Source of the DNA: Candidatus Poribacteria bacterium
Lineage (GTDB): Bacteria; Poribacteria; WGA-4E; WGA-3G
Length of the DNA stretch: 7,201 nucleotides
Direction: 5' to 3'
Assembly (NCBI GenBank): GCA_009845505.1
Contig: VXZL01000537.1
Coordinates: 1 to 7,201, forward strand
The number at the start of each line of letters is the position of its first letter. Position 1 is the stretch's first letter. This document shows, in pieces, positions 1-6,069 of this stretch. Under the pieces are notes generated by a model. The model searched no databases. It saw only the letters and a program-made list of their open reading frames with translations, and was not told the origin of the DNA. The position numbers were made by a program, and so were the translations under genes.

Positions 1-870
1 ACACAACGACCCAAAAAAGGGGAAACGCTCATCGGCGATGCCTTTGATATTTTCACGGGCGGAAAAGGATTTAATCAGGCAACAGCTGCTGCACGACTGG
101 GTGCTGAGGTCACGCTCGTCGGAAGTGTCGGTGCGGATCCTTTCGGGGAGATGCTGCTCATTGCGACTGAAAATGAAGGTATTGACAATAGGTTTGTCAG
201 AAAGTGTACCGATACCGGGACGGGGGTTGCAACGATTGTGGTTGAACCCGATGGCGATAATAGCATCATCGTCGTACCGCGCGCAAATATGGCACTGACG
301 ATAGGGGATATAGACGCTGCCGCTGATGTCATCGCAGATGCCGATGTGCTTCTTTTGCAATTAGAGACACCGATTGATGCGTCCAAACACGCCGCAGCGA
401 TCGCCAAAGCACACAGCACAACGGTAATATTAAACCCTGCACCCGCACAACCCCTGCCGGATAGTCTGTTGAGATATGTCGATATTCTTACCCCAAACGA
501 GTCCGAAACCGAACTACTATCGGAAATGCAGGTAAGCAACGACGAAGAGGCACGCAACGCAGCAGCAGTACTCCGCGCTCGCATGACGGACACGGAAACA
601 TCCACTGTCGTACTAACGCTTGGAGAACGAGGCGCATTGATGCTAACAGCCACCATATCCGAACGCGTTCCTGCATACGCTGTTGAGGCTGTAGATACAA
701 CGGGAGCAGGCGACGCTTTTTGTGGCGCGCTCGCAACCGCGTTGGCAAGCGGTGAAACCTTACATACAGCGATTGCGTTTGCAAATGCCGCGGGGGCAGC
801 AGCGGTGACTGTCGTTGGCGCGACACCCTCTATGCCGACACGTGCGAAAGTAGACCTTTTGATGTCTTAA
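1..870 (+). CDS. rbsK: Ribokinase, PfkB family (5' end outside the window)
   Basis: Cytoplasmic sugar kinase that phosphorylates D-ribose to ribose 5-phosphate with ATP, feeding the pentose phosphate pathway and PRPP synthesis. The frame is open from base 1 and ends with TAA; 289 residues are visible. Aligning GETLIG (residues 7-12) with PGETVTG of E. coli RbsK suggests about 20 N-terminal residues are missing. Visible family marks: the GGKG sugar-binding motif followed by NQA and ARLG (residues 20-34), LNPAPA in the middle, the NxxE motif N166-E169 after LTP, TLGERG, and the PfkB signature DTTGAGDAF (232-240), in which D238 is the expected catalytic base. The C-terminus ends in the usual way for ribokinases (AVTVVGATPSMP). 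No ribose transporter or regulator is visible here. Another ribokinase-like sugar or nucleoside specificity cannot be excluded, but the motif set fits ribokinase best. Confidence 0.9.
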   Translation, partial: TQRPKKGETLIGDAFDIFTGGKGFNQATAAARLGAEVTLVGSVGADPFGEMLLIATENEGIDNRFVRKCTDTGTGVATIVVEPDGDNSIIVVPRANMALTIGDIDAAADVIADADVLLLQLETPIDASKHAAAIAKAHSTTVILNPAPAQPLPDSLLRYVDILTPNESETELLSEMQVSNDEEARNAAAVLRARMTDTETSTVVLTLGERGALMLTATISERVPAYAVEAVDTTGAGDAFCGALATALASGETLHTAIAFANAAGAAAVTVVGATPSMPTRAKVDLLMS

Positions 871-921
871 CACCATAAGAAACCCTATCTTTGAGAATAT
901 CAGGAACTGAGGAAATAAACG

Positions 922-3900
922 ATGGAAAAAATAGTAAAAAAGACCACGATACTTATAGTTTTAATTACATGCTTATGGGGCAATACACTCGCAACACAAG
1001 CACTCGCAGCCGAAAAGTGGGAAGCGAATATGAAAAAAGATTTCGCAAAGGTGTTGCGAGAAAAGAGGCGACCTGCAGAAAAACATCGAGACCTCATCAG
1101 TAAATGGCAAAAGGAGGGACGACTTTCTCCGCTCCTGACGCTGTATGAGACAGAAAAGGAAACTCGGAAACCGGCTTCTGCGACAATCGACGCAGCATTT
1201 TACTATGGTTTAGGCTACACAAACGCACTGCACGCTACGGAGACAGGCGAAACGCTTGATCCGGCGATTACCTACTTAAAACACGCCCTTGAAATTGCGC
1301 CGGATCTGTTTTGGGCGCATTTCAATCTTGGTGGTATTTACCAGCAGCAGAAAGAAAATGAGTCGGCACTTGCCGAATTTGAAATCTGCGTCCGTCTGAA
1401 CCCGAACCACTATCCCGCTCACTATCGCATGGGTGAGATTCACTTGGAACAGCAGAATTACGCCGCGGCACTTCACGCTTTCGACACAGCGCGGACGTTA
1501 AACCGAAAATGGGAATATCCACAATACGGCATCGGCTTAGTTCGATTCGCACAAGGCGATATAGACCGCGCAAGAGAGACGTTTGAGAATCTTACGCAAC
1601 GAAAGAAAAAATTCGCACCCGCCTACTTCAAGCTGGGGCAAGTCCTCGCTACTGAAGGGTTCTTCGACGATGCCTTGGCAGAATACGCTAAAGGCGCACA
1701 ACACGCGCCTTACTCAGCCGAGGCGGTCTACGAACTCGCTGCTATTTTCGACGAAAAGGGCAATACGGAGGGTGCTATCAAATTGTATCAACGCACGCTT
1801 GAAATTGCGCCGATGCATGGAGAGGCGCATCTATCCCTTGGAGATAAACTCTACGCCGCGGGCGACACCGCAACAGCACTACAACACTACCAAGAGGCAC
1901 TCTCCTTGATGCCACATATTAAGGATGGTTTCTTTGAACCGCTGGAACCTTATTTCGCTGGATTGATGACAGCCAACGAAGCAATGCCTATTTTGGAGAA
2001 AGCGATGCTCGTTCTTCCTGACGATCCGCGTTCCTATTTTTATGCGGGTAGCCTTGAAACCGATGCCGGGAATACCGAAAAAGCTATTGAACATTACAAA
2101 AAGACAATTCAAATCATCGAAGCGGACGCAAGTTATTTGGAAATGGAACTCTCTTTGGGAAACTTCAACGATGTGTACTTCAAACTCGGGGAACTCTATC
2201 ATCAGCAAGGCAACACAGAGGAAGCGGTCGTCTACTTCAAACGCGCTTTAATCGTAGATCCAGGGTTAGCGAACAGATTTATCTCACAAGGACAAAATGC
2301 TTTCGATGCCGGAAACTACGGGGATGCTATTGAACCCCTAAACACACATCTGTTGCTGTTTCCAGAGGACATTGAGGCTGTTTATTTGTTAGGGCAAAGC
2401 TACGAGGCTAACGGCAATACAGATGCTGCACTTACCTTTTATGACCGTACGCTGGCGTTGGATTCACAGCGATCAGATGTGCTTTTTAAGATGGTTCACA
2501 TCTATCGGGAACGTGATGCACATCAACAGGCGATTGACGCGCTACAGAAGATTATTGAAATCGCACCCAACACAACTGAGGCGCACTATCTACTGGCAGT
2601 GTCTTATCTTACGTTGGCACAACCCGATGCTGCCTTATCCGCATTTCTCGCAACTGTGCGGCTGAACCCGGATGATGTCGCGGCGCATTACCACGCCGCA
2701 ATTCTACTTGAACAGCACGGCGAAATAGATAAAGCCATCGAGCATTATGAAAAAACGATTGCGCTTGATACAACCTTAATCGAAAACGCCATAGGGCGAC
2801 ACCTACAAAGTCCTTTGCCAAACATTGCAGCGACAGAAGTGGAGCCATTTTTCCGTCTTGGGTCGATCTATCGCGCCCGCAATGACGAAGACAACATTAT
2901 CCGCGTCTATCGACCTGCCTTGGAAATTGAACCCGCACATCCTGAACTGCATCATTTGCTTGCGGTTATCTTTGAGAAACGGGACGATCAAGGCATGCAA
3001 GATGGGCTTGGAAGCTACGCCCTAAAGGCCATCCATCATTACGGATTGGCGAATCAGTACAATCCTGAAAACTTCGATTGGCACTACAGTTATGCGCGTC
3101 TGCTCGACCAGCACGCCGAAACATTGGGAGATGGCTATCACAAACACGCTGAGATGGCTGTCAAGGAGTACACTGCCACTATTGCTTTGAATCCCAATTA
3201 TGCGGACGCTTACTTCTACCGTGGACTCCTCACACTCCGCTACAAGCAGATTGGCGATACACTTTATCGCTATAGCCAAATTTTAGAGGATTTCAAACAA
3301 GTCGCAGAACTGCAGCCGAGAAACCGCGAAGCAAACTATCAGTTGGGTGTGCTTTACCTTGAAATCGACCGACACGCGCTTGCGAAAAATGTTTTTGAAA
3401 ACATGCGCGCTTATGCCCCAGACTATCGGGGTATCCATTTGTACCTCGGGCGGATCGCAGAATGGGAACAAGCATGGAAAGAAGCGATTCAATACTATGA
3501 AGCGGAAGCCAAGCGCATCGAACAGCCCGTGAAGGAAGATGATGAGATCGCTGTAAAAACGTACCAACGTCTTGGTGACCTCTACTATGCCCACGCCTTA
3601 GATTATAATAGGGCAAAGGAGGCGTTAGAACAGGCACTCGCTTTGGATGAAACGCATGTCCCGACGCTCCTTAACTACGCCAACAACCTCTTCAGCATGG
3701 ATCTACTCGGTGCAGCGACGGAACAGTTTGAACGGGTGATACAACTCGAACCACGCAACCTAACGGCGAATTATAATCTGGCATTGATGTATGAATATAG
3801 GGAAAAGTACGGGATGGCAAGGGAGCAGTGGCAACGTTTCCTCGATCTGAATCCACCTGAACAGTGGAAGATTGAGGCTGAGAAGCATCTGAACCAGTAG
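922..3900 (+). CDS. Large exported tetratricopeptide-repeat (TPR) protein of unknown function
   Basis: 992 residues. The ATG at 922 is preceded by a good Shine-Dalgarno site (GAGGAAA, 909-915). The N-terminus looks like a Sec signal peptide: KK at 6-7, a hydrophobic stretch at about 10-20, and likely cleavage after ALA (27-29), which would make the protein periplasmic or secreted. Residues 31-90 are charged and helical. From about 92 to 979 nearly everything is TPR: about 24 units of 34 residues, with typical W/Y-x-LG, Y, A and P positions (for example 129-162, 163-196, 231-264, 265-298, 483-516, 551-584, 946-979). The unit at 333-367 is degenerate. Units near 402-416, 619-640, 673-716, 717-759 and 760-800 carry insertions or linkers. 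No enzymatic domain is visible. TPR superhelices bind peptides or partner proteins, so a scaffold role is inferred. It lies 51 nt after rbsK and 4 nt before birA, so co-transcription is likely, but the neighbours do not reveal its job. Confidence 0.9.
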   Translation: MEKIVKKTTILIVLITCLWGNTLATQALAAEKWEANMKKDFAKVLREKRRPAEKHRDLISKWQKEGRLSPLLTLYETEKETRKPASATIDAAFYYGLGYTNALHATETGETLDPAITYLKHALEIAPDLFWAHFNLGGIYQQQKENESALAEFEICVRLNPNHYPAHYRMGEIHLEQQNYAAALHAFDTARTLNRKWEYPQYGIGLVRFAQGDIDRARETFENLTQRKKKFAPAYFKLGQVLATEGFFDDALAEYAKGAQHAPYSAEAVYELAAIFDEKGNTEGAIKLYQRTLEIAPMHGEAHLSLGDKLYAAGDTATALQHYQEALSLMPHIKDGFFEPLEPYFAGLMTANEAMPILEKAMLVLPDDPRSYFYAGSLETDAGNTEKAIEHYKKTIQIIEADASYLEMELSLGNFNDVYFKLGELYHQQGNTEEAVVYFKRALIVDPGLANRFISQGQNAFDAGNYGDAIEPLNTHLLLFPEDIEAVYLLGQSYEANGNTDAALTFYDRTLALDSQRSDVLFKMVHIYRERDAHQQAIDALQKIIEIAPNTTEAHYLLAVSYLTLAQPDAALSAFLATVRLNPDDVAAHYHAAILLEQHGEIDKAIEHYEKTIALDTTLIENAIGRHLQSPLPNIAATEVEPFFRLGSIYRARNDEDNIIRVYRPALEIEPAHPELHHLLAVIFEKRDDQGMQDGLGSYALKAIHHYGLANQYNPENFDWHYSYARLLDQHAETLGDGYHKHAEMAVKEYTATIALNPNYADAYFYRGLLTLRYKQIGDTLYRYSQILEDFKQVAELQPRNREANYQLGVLYLEIDRHALAKNVFENMRAYAPDYRGIHLYLGRIAEWEQAWKEAIQYYEAEAKRIEQPVKEDDEIAVKTYQRLGDLYYAHALDYNRAKEALEQALALDETHVPTLLNYANNLFSMDLLGAATEQFERVIQLEPRNLTANYNLALMYEYREKYGMAREQWQRFLDLNPPEQWKIEAEKHLNQ

Positions 3901-3904
3901 CATC

Positions 3905-4582
3905 ATGGACATCAATCTCACAAAGGGTACACTCCAGACTGCGTTTATCGGATGCAAGATTGAGCACCACACACAAGTCGCTTCTACCAATGACATCGCT
4001 ATTGGGCGTGGGAAAGCAGGTGCAGCAGAGGGAAGTGTCATAATTGCCGAGCACCAAACCGCCGGACGTGGGAGATACGGTAGGAGATGGGATGCACCAT
4101 CGGGAAAGTGCCTCCTTGTATCCGTTGTCTTTAGACATCGGCTGCTTCGCGATCAGGTCGCATTGCCTAATCTCGTTGGGGCAATTGCCATCGCGCGGGC
4201 AATTCGTGGGACACACGAACTTGATGCGCGGATTAAGGCACCTAACGATGTACGTATTGGGAAAAAAAAAGTGGCAGGCGTGTTAACAGAACTCGCTTAT
4301 GACGACCAGCGTCAACCTTTTTTCGTCATGGGCTTCGGCGTGAACGTCAACAGTGTTTTAGCGGATTTTCCATCCGAATTGCGTGAAACGGCAACCTCTG
4401 TGAGGATAGCGGCTGCCGATGCAAAAAATAAGGACGTTGAAATCTGCCGGACCTCGCTGTTATGTACTATACTTTGTCAGTTGGAAAAGACCTACCTACA
4501 ACTAAAGGCGGGGGAAACGGATTTAATCACCCAGCAGTTTGAGGCGTTACAGGAAACCGTGCCAGATGAAAGTGATTATTAG
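3905..4582 (+). CDS. birA: Biotin--[acetyl-CoA-carboxylase] ligase, catalytic core only, lacking the usual C-terminal domain
   Basis: Cytoplasmic enzyme that activates biotin with ATP to biotinyl-5'-AMP and transfers it to a lysine of biotin carboxyl carrier domains. 225 residues. Visible marks: STN at 27-29, the adenylate-binding loop GRGRYGRRW (54-62), KAPND (111-115), the lysine-rich KKKVAG (120-125) containing the counterpart of E. coli K183, and GFGVNVN (143-149). There is no N-terminal helix-turn-helix, so it is a monofunctional class I ligase and not a biotin repressor. Two oddities: the normally invariant Trp of KWPND is Ala, and the protein stops at the position where the SH3-like C-terminal domain (about 45-50 residues) should begin. 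The next gene starts inside its last codons. The ATG lies 4 nt after the TPR stop with no convincing Shine-Dalgarno site, which suggests translational coupling. Family assignment is firm; full activity is less certain. Confidence 0.88.
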   Translation: MDINLTKGTLQTAFIGCKIEHHTQVASTNDIAIGRGKAGAAEGSVIIAEHQTAGRGRYGRRWDAPSGKCLLVSVVFRHRLLRDQVALPNLVGAIAIARAIRGTHELDARIKAPNDVRIGKKKVAGVLTELAYDDQRQPFFVMGFGVNVNSVLADFPSELRETATSVRIAAADAKNKDVEICRTSLLCTILCQLEKTYLQLKAGETDLITQQFEALQETVPDESDY

Positions 4583-5003
4583 TGCTTGTCTTTTAGGCGT
4601 GCGTTGCCGATACGATGGGGGCCATAGCCACAGTGAAACGGCTATACAACACAAGAAAACCCATCAGCTTATCCCCGTCTGCCCAGAGGAATCCGGGGGT
4701 TTACCGACCCCGCGTCCACCGGCGGAAATTGTGGGCGGCGATGGCAATGATGTCTTAGATGGTAAAGCAAAAGTTATGACTGCGGACGGAGTAGACGTAA
4801 CGGAAGCCTATTTGCGAGGGGCACGCCACGCCTTAGCGGTTGCTCAGACGCACGGCGCGACACAGGTAATCCTCAAAGCGAGAAGTCCGTCCTGTGGTTG
4901 CGGTAATATTTACGACGGCACTTTTTCGGGAACCCTCACGTCCGGTGACGGCGTGACCACTGCACTCCTGAAACGGCACGGTATTACCATCACTTCCATG
5001 TAG
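4566..5003 (+). CDS. DUF523 / TudS-family Fe-S protein (2-thiouracil desulfurase-like)
   Basis: 145 residues, the usual length for DUF523. Visible family marks: ISACLLG with C8, CRYDGGHS with C14, VCPEESGGLPTPR with C39, and the LKARSPSCG block with C110, followed by C112. Characterised members (TudS) hold a [4Fe-4S] cluster through three conserved cysteines and remove sulfur from 2-thiouracil to give uracil. C8, C39 and C110 are the likely ligands here, by position. Whether this protein acts on free thiouracil, on modified nucleosides or on something else cannot be read from the sequence. The ATG at 4566 is chosen because family members begin almost directly with the K-V-I-I-S-A-C strand. 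An in-frame TTG at 4539 would add nine residues with no family counterpart. AGGA at 4551-4554 may serve as a weak ribosome site. The gene overlaps the end of birA by 17 nt, so it is probably translationally coupled and last in the transcript. Confidence 0.85.
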   Translation: MKVIISACLLGVRCRYDGGHSHSETAIQHKKTHQLIPVCPEESGGLPTPRPPAEIVGGDGNDVLDGKAKVMTADGVDVTEAYLRGARHALAVAQTHGATQVILKARSPSCGCGNIYDGTFSGTLTSGDGVTTALLKRHGITITSM

Positions 5004-5050
5004 CACCCCCTGACAGTATTTATAGTAATGTTTAGAATTAATTAGACACT

Positions 5051-5114
5051 CCGCACCGGCGAGGTTAGAAACCTTGAAGAAACACCCAGGCAAAAACCCT
5101 ACCAGGGGCGGGTG
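5051..5114. repeat. Decayed palindromic intergenic element with nested hairpins
   Basis: Lies 48 nt after the DUF523 gene. One hairpin pairs GAGGTT (5061-5066) with AACCTT (5070-5075) across an AGA loop. The outer left arm GGC (5058-5060) is no longer matched on the right, as if a once longer palindrome had decayed. A second structure pairs CACCC (5083-5087) with GGGTG (5110-5114), enclosing CCCT-ACC-AGGG (5097-5107). A T-rich stretch (about 5119-5137) follows on the plus strand, so the second structure may end transcription of the plus-strand operon, but the T run is broken. It resembles the small palindromic repeats scattered between genes in many bacterial genomes. Copy number cannot be judged from this window. 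Confidence 0.4.
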
Positions 5115-5197
5115 AATGTCTCTTTATTTTTAGGTTTTACTATAGAAGAAAAATGCCAACTGCCCAGATGAGGTATTGAATTAACCGAAAACCCGGG

Positions 5198-5215
5198 GAA
5201 TGCCATACGGCATTC
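5198..5215. repeat. Perfect 7-bp inverted repeat between convergent genes (possible terminator for trpDC)
   Basis: GAATGCC (5198-5204), a 4-nt ATAC loop, then GGCATTC (5209-5215). It lies about 40 nt beyond the trpC stop. Read on the minus strand, the hairpin is followed by CCCCGGGTTTTCGGTT, which is only partly T-rich, so an intrinsic terminator for the trp unit is plausible but weak. On the plus strand no T run follows. Confidence 0.4.
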
Positions 5216-5217
5216 AT

Positions 5218-5248
5218 ACCGTTGATTTGTGAAGCGTAGTGGAACGGT
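5218..5248. repeat. 6-bp inverted repeat with 19-nt loop, adjacent to trpC end
   Basis: ACCGTT (5218-5223) pairs exactly with AACGGT (5243-5248). It starts 2 nt after the neighbouring inverted repeat and ends 8 nt before the trpC stop codon. Together the two form a double stem-loop in the overlap of both 3' untranslated regions. It could stabilise transcript ends or be part of a dispersed repeat. The stem is short and may be chance. Confidence 0.3.
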
Positions 5249-5256
5249 GACCAGAT

Positions 5257-6033
5257 TTAATAGTTTAAAAGACGTCGCACCTGCTCTCCAATATCAGAAC
5301 TCCGCATCAACGACTCACCCACAAGCATTGCATGAACACCGGCTTCCTGGAGCCTCTCAACATCTTCACGGGTGTAAATTCCACTCTCACTCACCACAAT
5401 CTTATCCGCCGGAATAGCCTCCCGTAAACGGAATGTTGTGGCAATGTCCGTATGAAATGTTCGCAAATCTCGGTTATTTATTCCGATAATCTGCGCGTCC
5501 ACGTCCAGTGCAATTGCTAATTCCGCTTGCGTATGTACCTCGACCAGAGATGCCAACGATAGCGAATCGGCAATATCCATGAATGTCCGTAACTGTGCTG
5601 GTGTCAACGCCGCAACAATCAATAAGATTGCATCTGCCCCGGCGACACGCGCTTGGTAGATGTGATAGGGATCAATGGTGAAGTCTTTACGGAGGAGTGG
5701 GACATCAACGACTCTCCGTATCGCGCGGAGATAGTCGAGTTCACCTGCGAAAAAATGTTTGTCTGTTAGCACAGAAATCGCAGCGGCACCGTTTTCGACG
5801 TAGGTCTCAGCGATGGATACCGGATGGAAATCCTCGCGGATAATGCCCTTACTCGGTGATTTCTTCTTCACCTCAGCGATCAGTCTGACATTATCACTGC
5901 CAGCGATAGCACCGCTGAAATCTCGCGTCGGCGGAAGATTTATAACCTCCCTCTCCAATGACGCAAGCGGCACCTCTATCTGTTCGGCTGCTAATTCTTT
6001 CTGTTTATGCGCGATGATCGTGTCGAGTATCAA
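5257..6033 (-). CDS. trpC: Indole-3-glycerol-phosphate synthase
   Basis: Cytoplasmic (beta/alpha)8-barrel enzyme of tryptophan synthesis that closes the indole ring: carboxyphenylamino-deoxyribulose 5-phosphate gives indole-3-glycerol phosphate, CO2 and water. 258 residues, the normal size for a monofunctional enzyme, with no TrpF fusion. Visible active-site blocks: IAEVKKKSPSKG (E54, K56), LLRKDF (K116), LVEVH (E165), INNRDL (N186), SESGI (E216, S217) and the phosphate-binding VGESLM near residue 240. These match the catalytic Lys, Glu and Asn residues known from the Sulfolobus enzyme. The start is a TTG: the protein then begins ILDTIIAHK, as family members do, and no ATG or GTG lies between it and the in-frame trpD stop. 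GGGGAA (6042-6047 on the plus strand) stands 8 nt upstream as a possible ribosome site. It follows trpD after 36 nt and is almost certainly co-transcribed with it. Confidence 0.95.
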   Translation of the reverse strand: MILDTIIAHKQKELAAEQIEVPLASLEREVINLPPTRDFSGAIAGSDNVRLIAEVKKKSPSKGIIREDFHPVSIAETYVENGAAAISVLTDKHFFAGELDYLRAIRRVVDVPLLRKDFTIDPYHIYQARVAGADAILLIVAALTPAQLRTFMDIADSLSLASLVEVHTQAELAIALDVDAQIIGINNRDLRTFHTDIATTFRLREAIPADKIVVSESGIYTREDVERLQEAGVHAMLVGESLMRSSDIGEQVRRLLNY

Positions 6034-6041
6034 TCCTGCTG

Positions 6042-6047
6042 TTCCCC
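6042..6047 (-). promoter_or_regulatory. Probable ribosome binding site of trpC (supports TTG start)
   Basis: On the minus strand this reads GGGGAA and ends 8 nt before the TTG. A second purine-rich stretch, AGCAGGA, touches the TTG and is too close to act. The site helps to accept the TTG, because no other start codon exists in this frame after the trpD stop. Confidence 0.5.
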
Positions 6048-6069
6048 AAAGACCTATTTCTATGAAAGA

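Noticed and set aside
75..656. 193-residue open frame on the minus strand opposite the ribokinase gene
   Set aside because: It is antisense to a clear PfkB-family gene, its composition is the Ser/Ala/Val-rich pattern of a shadow frame, and it has no recognisable motif.
871..921. Possible promoter between rbsK and the TPR gene
   Set aside because: TTAACA (867-872) and TATCTT (886-891) are only 13 nt apart and poor matches; no acceptable -35/-10 pair was found.
964..975. Possible lipobox (L-I-T-C17) making the TPR protein a lipoprotein
   Set aside because: Thr directly before the Cys is a poor lipobox, and a good signal peptidase I site (ALA, 27-29) lies just downstream.
1287..1812. 15-nt exact repeat (CTTGAAATTGCGCCG) within the TPR gene, near 1289 and 1799
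   Set aside because: Both copies encode the same L-E-I-A-P stretch of separate TPR units; this is ordinary repeat-protein similarity, not a mobile or regulatory repeat.
3692..4216. 174-residue open frame on the minus strand across the TPR/birA junction
   Set aside because: It overlaps two well supported genes on the other strand and shows no family motif or ribosome site.
4539..4565. Longer DUF523 protein from the TTG at 4539
   Set aside because: The extra nine residues have no family counterpart, and the ATG at 4566 gives the usual N-terminus.
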